Positions 1 to 6,569 are shown, numbered from the stretch's first letter. The stretch: DNA of 8,425 bases from Armatimonadota bacterium (GCA_023423495.1 JAFAFM010000018.1:1-8425); one strand, 5' to 3'. Program-made: numbers and translations. Notes: generated by a model from the letters alone, not told the origin.

Positions 1-655
1 TGCGCACGTAGACAATCGCGGAGACCAGCCCAAATCCCGCATGTACTTAAATCTTGGTGCTTCGAAGCAGTTTGCGTTTGAGGACAAAGGAACCTGGGGT
101 GTGCATTACCAGGAGTCTTATGCAACACCCGCGGCGGGCGACTACGATAACGACGGTCGCTTGGACCTGATGTTCACAACCGTGTATGCCACGGCATCCT
201 TTAAGCGCCCGAACTTCCCGGCTCTGTTCCGAAACGCATCTGAACGTGGGTTTGTGGACGAAACTCAGAAGGCTGGTGTCGCTAGTCTTCCGCCAACTTA
301 TCAAGCAGCATGGGCGGACTTAAATAATGACGGCCGGCTGGATTTGATTTCCGGTGGAAAGCTATTCCGGAACGAGGGGCCGAGCAAGAACTGCCTTTTG
401 GTGAAGATCAAAGGGAACGGCAAAACACGAGACTCTTCGGCAATCGGAACGCAAGTACGAATCAAGATTGGCAAAACAATGATAACCCGACAGGTGGAAG
501 CGGGAACTGGTGAGGGTAATCAGAACGATCTGCGGCTGCATTTCGGACTCGGAGATCATGACAAGCCGGTGGATGTGGAAGTCAAGTGGCTGGACGGGCG
601 AATAACCCGCCAGCGAAACGTGCGACCGAATACAAGTATCTCGATCACCGGCTAG
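1..655 (+). CDS. FG-GAP/VCBS repeat protein with C-terminal ASPIC/UnbV domain (CRTAC1-like), 3' part
   Basis: The frame (codons from position 2) is open to the left edge, so the start is missing and only about 217 residues are seen. Two FG-GAP-type calcium-binding loops of the form DxDxDGxxDL are visible: DYDNDGRLDL at nt 140-169 and DLNNDGRLDL at nt 317-346. Such loops sit between the blades of a beta-propeller. The last ~75 residues (about nt 431-640, with SSAIGTQVRI and HFGLGDHDKPVDVEVKWLDG) are a typical ASPIC/UnbV domain, which in this family follows the propeller at the C-terminus. Members are usually secreted or surface proteins, often with an N-terminal signal or TPR region, which would lie off the edge. 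The biochemical role is not settled; binding or adhesion is an inference. The ATG at 41 lies inside the propeller and is not the true start. The stop is 43 nt before the FHA gene, with no clear terminator hairpin between them. Confidence 0.88.
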   Translation, partial: AHVDNRGDQPKSRMYLNLGASKQFAFEDKGTWGVHYQESYATPAAGDYDNDGRLDLMFTTVYATASFKRPNFPALFRNASERGFVDETQKAGVASLPPTYQAAWADLNNDGRLDLISGGKLFRNEGPSKNCLLVKIKGNGKTRDSSAIGTQVRIKIGKTMITRQVEAGTGEGNQNDLRLHFGLGDHDKPVDVEVKWLDGRITRQRNVRPNTSISITG

Positions 656-698
656 CGTAAACTCAATCGCAATCTGGAACCGTCCTTAGAGAGCCAAT

Positions 699-1610
699 AT
701 GTCTGACCCCAATCGAACCCAGGCGCTTTCCAGCGACCCAAATCGTACGCAACTGGGAGCACCCCCCGTTGTTGACCCCAACCGCACGATGATGGGCACC
801 GCGCCGACGTTGAATGCGACCATCACGATCAAACCGGTCCAATGCACCGTCTGCAAAACATTCAACCCGGCCGGTGTCATGTTTTGTGTGGATTGCGGGC
901 TCATCTTTGACCGTGCTCTCCCGGCGGACGCGTTTGGGGCGCCCGCGGTCCAGTTGCCAATGCTCGTTGACTCGAGTGGCAGAGAGCTCCCCATCAGACC
1001 GGGAACGAACGTCATCGGTCGTGAAGGAGATATTGGCTTGTCGGACGGTCGAATTTCGCGTCGGCACGCTCAATTTTCAAATACCGACGGCAACCTAAGC
1101 TTGGAGGATCTGGGATCGACAAACGGCACCAAGGTCGATGGAGTAACGGTCCATTCCGGCGAAGCCAAGATCCTTAATGGTTCGGAAGTTTTATCGTTCG
1201 GAGGATTCGAGGCTCGGATATCATTGCCGGGTGCAGCAAGTGGCAACGCTACCGCGGCCATTCCAAGCAACAAGACGGCGGCGATCGCGGCTCCACCTCG
1301 GGTGGAGGTCGCTCCGGCCAGGTTGGTCGGGTCCGGCTACGACTTGCCGTTGAAAGTCGGGCTGAACACCTTTGGACGCAAGTCCGAAAATGATGCGCCC
1401 ATTCCCGACCCTTATGTCAGCGGAAAGCACGGGGTCATCGAGGTGGTCGAGGATGGATTGTTTATCACCGACACCGGCTCGACCAACGGAACCATGCTTA
1501 ATGATGCGAAGCTATCACCCAACATGCGAACGGCGATTACGCAGGAGGATGTGATTCGGCTGGGCAGTTTGGAGTTCCGTATTGTTCTGGCGGAAAAGGC
1601 GGACAATTGA
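699..1610 (+). CDS. Zinc-ribbon protein with two FHA domains and three N-terminal DPNRT peptides
   Basis: A 303-residue cytoplasmic adaptor with no signal peptide or membrane segment. In order: a flexible N-terminus with DPNRT at residues 3-7, 13-17 and 26-30; a zinc ribbon with C49-x2-C52 and C63-x2-C66; FHA domain 1 (about 97-175) with G107-R108, S120-R-R-H123 and GSTNG at 139-143; an Ala-rich linker (about 178-205); and FHA domain 2 (about 214-298) with G226-R227, S241-G-K-H244 and GSTNG at 260-264. The phosphothreonine-pocket residues Arg, Ser and Asn look intact in both. FHA domains bind phosphothreonine peptides made by Hanks-type Ser/Thr kinases. The start is the ATG at 699, preceded by GAGAG at 689-693. 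The PP2C gene begins on its stop codon, so the two are surely co-expressed. My inference is that a kinase elsewhere phosphorylates the DPNRT threonines and the FHA domains read them. The partner proteins and process are unknown. Confidence 0.9.
   Translation: MSDPNRTQALSSDPNRTQLGAPPVVDPNRTMMGTAPTLNATITIKPVQCTVCKTFNPAGVMFCVDCGLIFDRALPADAFGAPAVQLPMLVDSSGRELPIRPGTNVIGREGDIGLSDGRISRRHAQFSNTDGNLSLEDLGSTNGTKVDGVTVHSGEAKILNGSEVLSFGGFEARISLPGAASGNATAAIPSNKTAAIAAPPRVEVAPARLVGSGYDLPLKVGLNTFGRKSENDAPIPDPYVSGKHGVIEVVEDGLFITDTGSTNGTMLNDAKLSPNMRTAITQEDVIRLGSLEFRIVLAEKADN
705..788 (+). repeat. Three in-frame copies of a DPNRT peptide repeat
   Basis: The pentapeptide DPNRT occurs at nt 705-719, 735-749 and 774-788, with 15- and 24-nt gaps. 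The three DNA copies differ only at third codon positions (GACCCCAATCGAACC, GACCCAAATCGTACG, GACCCCAACCGCACG). Conservation is therefore at the protein level, not a recent DNA duplication. All three lie in the disordered-looking segment before the zinc ribbon and each ends in a threonine, a possible phosphorylation target. Confidence 0.85.
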
Positions 1611-2434
1611 TGGAAGAAATCACTGCTGAATATGCCGCCGAGCAACTTGTGACCTCAGCTAAACTCCGGGTGCGCCCCCGAGTCACGGTGGCCTGCAAGA
1701 CGGATCTTGGCCGGGTGCGTGAAAACAACGAGGACAAATTCGAATATTTTCTCCCCGAGGACGCAACGACGCTTGCATCTCGGGGTTTGGTCTTTCTGGT
1801 GTGCGATGGCATGGGCGGCCATGCGGCGGGCCAGATCGCAAGTGAACTTACCGCCAAGACCTTCATCGATGTGTATCTGAACCATCCGTCCAGCGAGCCC
1901 GAAGTGGCGATGTCGGGTGGAGTAACCGCGGCAAACCGCTACGTTCTCGACGTTTCGCGAGCGGTCCCTTCCAGGCGTGGCATGGGGACGACCCTAAGCG
2001 GCCTCATCCTTTTACAAGATCAAGCATTTACTGTCCAGGTTGGGGACTCTCGCGTCTATCGGTTGCGGTCGGGTGAATTGACCATGCTCACCCAAGACCA
2101 CACTTACATCGAAGAAGCAATTCGATCAGGAGCGCTGACTCCTGAAGAAGCGGAAAACCACCCGTATAAGCATGTTCTGACTCGGGCGGTCGGAACTGAG
2201 GATGCCCTCAATCCGGACGTCTCGAGGTGGGATGTGGCCGAAGGCGACTTGTACTTATTATGCTCAGATGGACTCTTGAACCATGTGGGCGACGACCAAA
2301 TTGCCGAGACCATGCGCCAAGGGCCCCCGAGTGAAATTGCATGGCGACTTGTCGGTTTGGCACTGCTGGGTGGCGGGAGCGACAACACGACGGTGGTTGT
2401 CGTCCGAGTGGATGACCTAGAACAAGTCGAATAG
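1610..2434 (+). CDS. PP2C-family serine/threonine protein phosphatase (Stp/PrpC type)
   Basis: A 274-residue soluble metal-dependent phosphatase (PPM family) that removes phosphate from Ser/Thr residues. The ordered PP2C motifs are all present: GRVRENNED (34-42, second metal Asp D42), CDGMGGHAAG (65-74, metal Asp D66), GMGTTLSGL, VQVGDSRVYRL, TQDHT, LTRAVG, LLCSDGLLNHV, and GGSDNTTVVVV near the end with the last metal Asp. The length matches single-domain bacterial Stp/PrpC enzymes. I chose the ATG at 1610, which overlaps the stop of the FHA gene as TGATG. An in-frame TTG at 1607 would add one residue. AAGG at 1596-1599 and GGA at 1601-1603 can serve as the ribosome site. Overlap with a double-FHA gene points to translational coupling and a shared phospho-signalling pathway, with the phosphatase opposing a Hanks-type kinase that is not in this window. 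Confidence 0.95.
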   Translation: MEEITAEYAAEQLVTSAKLRVRPRVTVACKTDLGRVRENNEDKFEYFLPEDATTLASRGLVFLVCDGMGGHAAGQIASELTAKTFIDVYLNHPSSEPEVAMSGGVTAANRYVLDVSRAVPSRRGMGTTLSGLILLQDQAFTVQVGDSRVYRLRSGELTMLTQDHTYIEEAIRSGALTPEEAENHPYKHVLTRAVGTEDALNPDVSRWDVAEGDLYLLCSDGLLNHVGDDQIAETMRQGPPSEIAWRLVGLALLGGGSDNTTVVVVRVDDLEQVE

Positions 2435-2437
2435 TAT

Positions 2438-2466
2438 TTGCTAATCGTAACAAAAGCTACTAATAT
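2438..2466 (+). promoter_or_regulatory. Predicted promoter of the TrmB-type regulator gene
   Basis: A -35-like TTGCTA (2438-2443) and a -10-like TAATAT (2461-2466) are 17 nt apart, in the short AT-rich gap after the phosphatase stop. The -10 ends only 6 nt before the ATG at 2473, which predicts a transcript starting at or very near the start codon (leaderless). No Shine-Dalgarno sequence is present. The region also holds a direct repeat, CTAATcgTAAC (2441-2451) and CTAATaTAAC (2460-2469), which could be a regulator site. Confidence 0.45.
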
Positions 2467-2472
2467 AACTTC

Positions 2473-3243
2473 ATGAATGCAAGTGAGGTTTTGGTGCCGT
2501 TTGGCTTTACGGGTCTCGAATCGGAGATCTACATGTTCCTGGCGAAGGAGTCTCCAGCGACCGGTTATCGCATCGCCCAAGGGATCAACAAACCTGCCGC
2601 CAACACTTATAAAGGCATTCAAGGACTGCAAAGCAAGGGGGCGATCATGGTGGAAGAAGGCGCTACCCGCCTATGCCGACCAGTGCCTCTGCCCGAACTG
2701 CTCAAGCGCTTGCAGCGCGACTTTGCGACGAGAACCAAGACGTTGGAGAAAGCACTAGCAAATGCTGCTACTCCGTCTGAGGACGACCGCGTCTATGTGC
2801 TGCGGTCGGTCGACCAAGTACTAGCCAAGGTGTCGGAAATGCTCGGAAGTGCAAAGCGCGGTGCCTTGCTTAAGTTACCGGGAAGAATTTCGACGCAGCT
2901 TGAGCCTGACTTGGCTGAACTCCAGAAAAGGGAAATTCAGGTTGCTTTGCTCACGGACTCACCCGCGTCTAGTGGCGGCATGGAAACGACAGTCGCTTCA
3001 CTAAGCGCGGGCGCAACGACAGTGGTCGTGGATGGAAGCGAGGTTTTAATTGGGACCGTCGATACGGAGTCTGCATCAGTATGGTGGACCCGCAACCCGG
3101 CAGTCGCAGGTCCAATCCAATCTGGTCTTGCGTGCGAGATTGTTCTCGCACAAGTGGAACAACTTCTCGCTGCCGACGAAAAGAAAAGCCGGATTCAAAA
3201 AGCGCTTGAGTCGGGCCGTCTTCTTCAGAACTTCCAGGAGTAA
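2473..3243 (+). CDS. TrmB-family winged-helix transcriptional regulator
   Basis: A 256-residue cytoplasmic DNA-binding protein. Residues about 8-72 form a TrmB-type winged helix: GFTGLESEIYMFLAKES, then YRIAQGINKPAANTYKGIQG as the recognition region and SKGAIMVEEGATRLCRPVP as the wing and exit. The next ~20 residues (76-98) look like a helical linker that may dimerise. Residues about 105-235 resemble the C-terminal PLD-like effector domain of this family, with LLKLPGRIS, VALLTDS, TVVVDGSEVLIGTV and SVWWTRN. TrmB proteins are best known as archaeal sugar-responsive regulators; bacterial members are less studied and the ligand here is unknown. The start is the ATG at 2473, 38 nt after the phosphatase gene, with its own promoter. 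The 3' end overlaps the convergent barrel gene by 19 nt. No obvious sugar transport or catabolic operon adjoins it, although a fucosidase lies 2 kb downstream. Confidence 0.85.
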   Translation: MNASEVLVPFGFTGLESEIYMFLAKESPATGYRIAQGINKPAANTYKGIQGLQSKGAIMVEEGATRLCRPVPLPELLKRLQRDFATRTKTLEKALANAATPSEDDRVYVLRSVDQVLAKVSEMLGSAKRGALLKLPGRISTQLEPDLAELQKREIQVALLTDSPASSGGMETTVASLSAGATTVVVDGSEVLIGTVDTESASVWWTRNPAVAGPIQSGLACEIVLAQVEQLLAADEKKSRIQKALESGRLLQNFQE

Positions 3244-3810
3244 ACCAAGTGGAGTTGGTTTTGGCCTTGGTTCCGGCCGACCGTTCCGGCATTGGAAATG
3301 TGCAGAAATCTTAAGCCGACAGTGCCTTCTCCCTGGCCCATTCCAAGAAATCCCGAAGCCAAGCATGGGCGTGGAATTGATCTTGCTGTCCAAGTCCACG
3401 GAAGTCTCGTCCGTGTATTGCAGGCCCCACCCCGCTGTTGCATAAAATCCAAAGCCTTGCCTGGTTGGCCAGCGGAATCTTGCATAAGCCAACGCGCCAA
3501 AGGTGTCTGCTTCGTTGGGCGGTTGCCCGCTTGCTCCACGGCTGGAATTACGGTCGTAGTACACCTCGTAAACCAATTGAGAAGCGACCCCATCCACATG
3601 GAATCTCGGCTCAGGCCGACCGTAGGCAAGTCCAATTCCAAAGGTGGTCCGGCGATCTTCGGAGCCCAAGATGGTCATGGACTGGCCACCGAATATCTGG
3701 AAATAGAAGGACGGCGCCTCTAGATCTCGCAGTTTTATTTCGTTGTCGTTCGCCGCTGAAAAGCCTCCCCCCAAAGCTAAAAGCAGGACGACCCCAGCTT
3801 TTAAGTTCAT
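3225..3810 (-). CDS. Acyloxyacyl hydrolase / PagL-like outer-membrane beta-barrel, interrupted by a one-base frameshift
   Basis: Read from the ATG at 3810, residues 1-20 are a good signal peptide (MNLKAGVVLLLALGGGFSAA). Alternating barrel strands follow, with YFQIFGGQ, TTFGIGLAYG, GALAYARFRW, GFYATAGWGLQYTDE and TPMLGFGISW. After about residue 157 this frame turns into basic, Cys-rich sequence that runs antisense into the TrmB gene and stops at 3076 (244 residues in all). The +1 frame instead gives GEGTVGLRFLHISNAG and ends in YSWKF at a stop at 3225-3227. HxSNAG is the active-site signature of PagL-type lipid A 3-O-deacylases, and a final Phe is typical of barrel proteins. Removing one base in a GGG run at 3337-3339 or 3331-3333 joins the two into a 194-residue protein of normal family length. 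This may be a sequence error, a recent pseudogene or a programmed shift. Lipid A as substrate is only inferred from the family. Confidence 0.75.
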
Positions 3811-3849
3811 ATTCCTTCAACGATATCATCGCAGGACCGTCTCAAGTGG

Positions 3850-3877
3850 TTGGGACGTTGGTCGGGTAACTTAAGCT
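3850..3877 (+). promoter_or_regulatory. Predicted der promoter in the divergent intergenic region
   Basis: In the 74-nt gap between the divergent barrel gene and der, a -35-like TTGGGA (3850-3855) and a -10-like TAAGCT (3872-3877) are 16 nt apart. The -10 ends 7 nt before the der ATG at 3885, and no Shine-Dalgarno sequence lies between. A leaderless or near-leaderless der transcript is predicted. On the other strand, GAAGGA sits only 2-3 nt before the barrel gene's ATG at 3810, an unusually short spacing. Confidence 0.35.
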
Positions 3878-3884
3878 ATCCCCG

Positions 3885-5231
3885 ATGCGATCCAAACTGC
3901 CCGTTATCGTTATAGTAGGTCGCCCGAACGTCGGGAAAAGCACCCTGTTTAACCGCATTATCAAGAAGCGGGTGGCGGTTGTGGAGGACACGCCGGGCAT
4001 CACCCGCGATCGTCTCTACGCAGAAGGCGAGTGGAACGGAAAACCGTTCGTGGTGGTGGATACGGGTGGAATTGTCTTTCAGGAAGAGGATCCGTTGGCG
4101 GAACAGATCCGAGTGCAGGCCGATGTCGCGCTTGCAGAAGCTGATGCTGTTTTGTTCCTCGCCGACGTCACGAGTGGCGTCCATCCTGACGATATCGACC
4201 TAGCCAATAAGCTTCGCGGCATAAAAGCGCCGATTTACATCGTGGTCAATAAAGCCGACCATCCTGGTCGAGACACTTTGGTCACGGAATTTTACGAATT
4301 AGGGTTGGGCGATGTGCGCGGCATTTCCGGTTTGCATGGTCGGGGCGTTGCCGACCTCTTGGATGACATCGTGGCTGATCTGCCACAAGCAACCAAGGAA
4401 GAGGAAACGATCGAGGAAATCCGCGTCGCCATCGTCGGCCGCCCGAACGTGGGCAAATCCTCCATGGTAAACGCCTTTACCGGAGAGCAGAGGATGATCG
4501 TCTCTGACATCGCCGGCACAACTCGCGATGCGATCGACACCATGCTCGAGTACAAGGGTGAGCGGTTCAGGCTAATCGACACGGCTGGGATTCGGCGTCG
4601 GGGCAAGATTCAGGGCACAGTCGAGTACTACATGGTCAACCGTGCTCAGAAGGCGATCGACCGCGCTGAGTGTGCATTGGTGGTCATCGATGGCAATGAG
4701 GGCCTCACCGACGGCGACAAGCGGATTGCCAAGCTTGCTTTCGACCAGGGCAAGGCATGCGTTTTCGCCGTCAACAAGTGGGATACCAAGGAGCCACCGG
4801 ACGGCCATCCAAGGCAACGGTCGCAGATCAAGAAGGATATGAAGCGCATTATCGAAAATGAGCTCCCTGAACTTTCTTATGCGAAGGTTGCCTTCACCAG
4901 CGCCCAGGAGTCGGCCGGGCTGGAACCGGTATTGGATGCTGTTCTTCAAGCGGTTGAAAACTACTCGTTCCGAATCTCCACGGGCCAGCTAAACAAGCTG
5001 ATCCAAGACGCCTTGTTTTCGCGCCCCTACACCAGCAAGGGTAAAGCACTCAAGATTTACTATGCGACCCAGGTCAGTACGCGTCCACCCAAGTTCGCGC
5101 TATTCTGCAACGACCCTGATCTGATGCACTTCTCCTATGAGCGGTATCTGATGAACAAGATTCGGGAGGCGTTTCCGTTGGAGGGCACCCCAATCCAAAT
5201 CAGCGCGCGGGCTAGCCACAAGCGGGACTAA
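3885..5231 (+). CDS. der: Ribosome biogenesis GTPase Der (EngA)
   Basis: A 448-residue GTPase needed for assembly of the 50S ribosomal subunit. It shows the diagnostic tandem arrangement of two GTPase domains and a C-terminal KH-like domain. Domain 1 has the P-loop GRPNVGKS (12-19), G2 region TPGITRD (36-42), G3 DTGG (59-62) and G4 NKAD (122-125). Domain 2 has an identical P-loop GRPNVGKS (185-192), GTTRD (211-215), DTAG (232-235) and NKWD (297-300). The KH-like region (about 360-448) includes the family sequence KIYYATQVSTRPPKFALFCN. Length and domain order are normal. The first G5 motif reads ISG where SA is commoner, a mild variation. The ATG at 3885 is chosen because MRSKLPVIVIVGRPN begins at the usual distance from the first P-loop. 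It is transcribed away from the barrel gene and appears monocistronic, since a strong inverted repeat follows its stop. Confidence 0.98.
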   Translation: MRSKLPVIVIVGRPNVGKSTLFNRIIKKRVAVVEDTPGITRDRLYAEGEWNGKPFVVVDTGGIVFQEEDPLAEQIRVQADVALAEADAVLFLADVTSGVHPDDIDLANKLRGIKAPIYIVVNKADHPGRDTLVTEFYELGLGDVRGISGLHGRGVADLLDDIVADLPQATKEEETIEEIRVAIVGRPNVGKSSMVNAFTGEQRMIVSDIAGTTRDAIDTMLEYKGERFRLIDTAGIRRRGKIQGTVEYYMVNRAQKAIDRAECALVVIDGNEGLTDGDKRIAKLAFDQGKACVFAVNKWDTKEPPDGHPRQRSQIKKDMKRIIENELPELSYAKVAFTSAQESAGLEPVLDAVLQAVENYSFRISTGQLNKLIQDALFSRPYTSKGKALKIYYATQVSTRPPKFALFCNDPDLMHFSYERYLMNKIREAFPLEGTPIQISARASHKRD

Positions 5232-5254
5232 ACCTGGACCGGGACGGTCCAGGT
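5232..5254 (+). terminator. Perfect 10-bp inverted repeat after der (terminator hairpin or operator)
   Basis: ACCTGGACCG (5232-5241) and CGGTCCAGGT (5245-5254) are exact reverse complements around a GGA loop, starting on the base after the der stop codon. RNA from it would form a very stable GC-rich hairpin suited to ending der transcription. No run of T follows (the next bases are ACTCATGGG), so it is not a classical intrinsic terminator. It lies 35 nt upstream of the fucosidase ATG, near where a -35 would fall, so it could instead be an operator for that gene. Confidence 0.5.
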
Positions 5255-5275
5255 ACTCATGGGGGACGCCCAAGC

Positions 5276-5281
5276 TACACT
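5276..5281 (+). promoter_or_regulatory. Possible -10 element of the fucosidase gene
   Basis: TACACT (5276-5281) matches the -10 consensus at four of six positions and ends 8 nt before the ATG at 5290. No Shine-Dalgarno sequence and no convincing -35 hexamer are visible. It follows the same pattern as der, the TrmB gene and the nitroreductase gene. On its own it is weak evidence. Confidence 0.25.
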
Positions 5282-5289
5282 TTGCCAAC

Positions 5290-6567
5290 ATGATGCAGGA
5301 CTGGTTCCTCGACGCCAAACTTGGCATTTTCATCCACTACGGAATTTATGCGGTCAAGGGAATAGAAGAGTCTTGGGCGTTCTTCAACGGCAAAATCAGC
5401 CACCAAGACTACATGGCGCAGTGCGACGAATTCACCGCCCGCAAGTACGACCCGGAAGAATGGGCAGACCTATTCGAAAGAGCCGGGGCGAAGTACGCCG
5501 TCTTGACGACAAAGCACCACGATGGGGTGGCCCTGTGGGACACAAAAGCGAACGATCTTAGCGTCGTGAAAAAGACTCCGGCGGGAAGGGACTTGATCAC
5601 ACCGTATGTCGAGGCGCTTAGGAAGCATCAACTCAAGGTCGGCTTTTACTTCTCTCAACTCGACTGGTCGCACCCCGATTACGCAACCCTCAGACCTGAG
5701 CGGCACCGCGACGATCCCGACGAGCAGCTTAATTCGTTCGCGTATCCGCGAAAGGGACAAGAAGATGCCGTGCGGTGGGAGAATTATCTCAAGTTTCACC
5801 GCCAGCAGATCCGAGAATTGTGTACTGAATTCGGCAAGGTCGATCTCCTGTGGTTCGATGGCGACTGGGAGCGGGACGAGCGGCAATTCCGAATGCAGGA
5901 GCTTCGCGACGAAATTCACGCTATGCAGCCGGAGGTCGTTATCAACTCCAGAATGCTCGGCTATGGCGACTACGCCACACCCGAGCAAGGCCAACCTGTC
6001 GTTGCCCCCGATGGTCCTTGGGAATTTTGCGTGACCATCAATGATTCTTGGGGGTATCAGGTTCAGGACCACAATCACAAGTCCGTTCGGCAGATCGTCC
6101 GAATGTGTGCAGAGTGCTTTGGGCTGGGCGGCAACGTTCTGCTCGATGTCGGCCCCTATGAGGACGGCACGCTCCAGCCCGAGCAGATCGACCGCCTGGA
6201 GGGTCTCGGGAGGTGGATGAGGAAGCATGCTTCCGCCATATACGGCACACGCGTAGGCATCCCGGCGGGTCTTTTCTACGGCCCGACGACGACCTCGAAG
6301 GATGGCCGCGAGCTAAACCTGTTCCTCTTTGATCGGCCGGTTGATCAAGTGGTGGTTCGTGGAATCCGTGGGAATGTGAAGCGGGCGACCGTGGTGGGAT
6401 CGGGCCGTGAGCTAACCCAGCGCCGGATCGGCAGCGCGGAGTGGTGCGAGATCCCTGGGAACATCTACATCGACTTTCCCGACTCGGAGGTCGACCCGGA
6501 CTGCACGGTGGTGAAGTTGGAGTTTGACGAGCCGTTTTCAACAAGTTTGAGTCCGGGGAGGAGTTAA
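5290..6567 (+). CDS. Alpha-L-fucosidase, glycoside hydrolase family 29
   Basis: A 425-residue retaining exo-fucosidase that cleaves terminal alpha-L-fucose from oligosaccharides. GH29 signatures run through it: AKLGIFIHYGIYAV (9-22), TTKHHDGVALWDT (73-85), GFYFSQLDWSHPDY (118-131), and DLLWFDGDWE (185-194) with the predicted nucleophile D190. Further on come PWEFCVTINDSWGY (243-256), GNVLLDVGPYEDG (281-293) and HASAIYGT (313-320). E232 in TPEQ is 42 residues after D190, the spacing I recall for the acid/base Glu of the Thermotoga enzyme, so it is a candidate acid/base. The last ~100 residues form the usual small beta domain. No signal peptide is seen, so the enzyme is probably cytoplasmic and would act on imported oligosaccharides. 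The frame is open upstream to the der end without another ATG or GTG, so 5290 (or the ATG at 5293) is the best start. No fucose catabolism or transporter genes adjoin it. Confidence 0.93.
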   Translation: MMQDWFLDAKLGIFIHYGIYAVKGIEESWAFFNGKISHQDYMAQCDEFTARKYDPEEWADLFERAGAKYAVLTTKHHDGVALWDTKANDLSVVKKTPAGRDLITPYVEALRKHQLKVGFYFSQLDWSHPDYATLRPERHRDDPDEQLNSFAYPRKGQEDAVRWENYLKFHRQQIRELCTEFGKVDLLWFDGDWERDERQFRMQELRDEIHAMQPEVVINSRMLGYGDYATPEQGQPVVAPDGPWEFCVTINDSWGYQVQDHNHKSVRQIVRMCAECFGLGGNVLLDVGPYEDGTLQPEQIDRLEGLGRWMRKHASAIYGTRVGIPAGLFYGPTTTSKDGRELNLFLFDRPVDQVVVRGIRGNVKRATVVGSGRELTQRRIGSAEWCEIPGNIYIDFPDSEVDPDCTVVKLEFDEPFSTSLSPGRS

Positions 6568-6569
6568 CG

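Noticed and set aside
1607..1609. TTG start for the phosphatase
   Set aside because: The ATG immediately after it (1610) forms a standard TGATG overlap and is the better initiator. The difference is one residue.
2104..2631. Minus-strand open frame of 175 codons
   Set aside because: It is antisense to the conserved PP2C C-terminus and the start of the TrmB gene, has Ser/Thr/Arg-rich composition and no recognisable domain. It is a shadow of the plus-strand codons.
3076..3224. C-terminal extension of the minus-strand barrel gene read without a frameshift (to a 244-residue product)
   Set aside because: The last ~85 residues are basic, Cys-rich and unlike a barrel, and they lie antisense to the conserved 3' part of the TrmB gene. 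The other frame carries the HISNAG motif and a natural C-terminus.
3050..3869. Plus-strand frames across the region between the TrmB gene and der
   Set aside because: They are shadows of the minus-strand barrel gene, whose signal peptide, strands and active-site motif identify the true coding strand.
5470..6228. Minus-strand open frame of 252 codons inside the fucosidase gene
   Set aside because: It is fully antisense to a clear GH29 catalytic domain, has no domain or ribosome site, and long antisense frames are common at this GC content.
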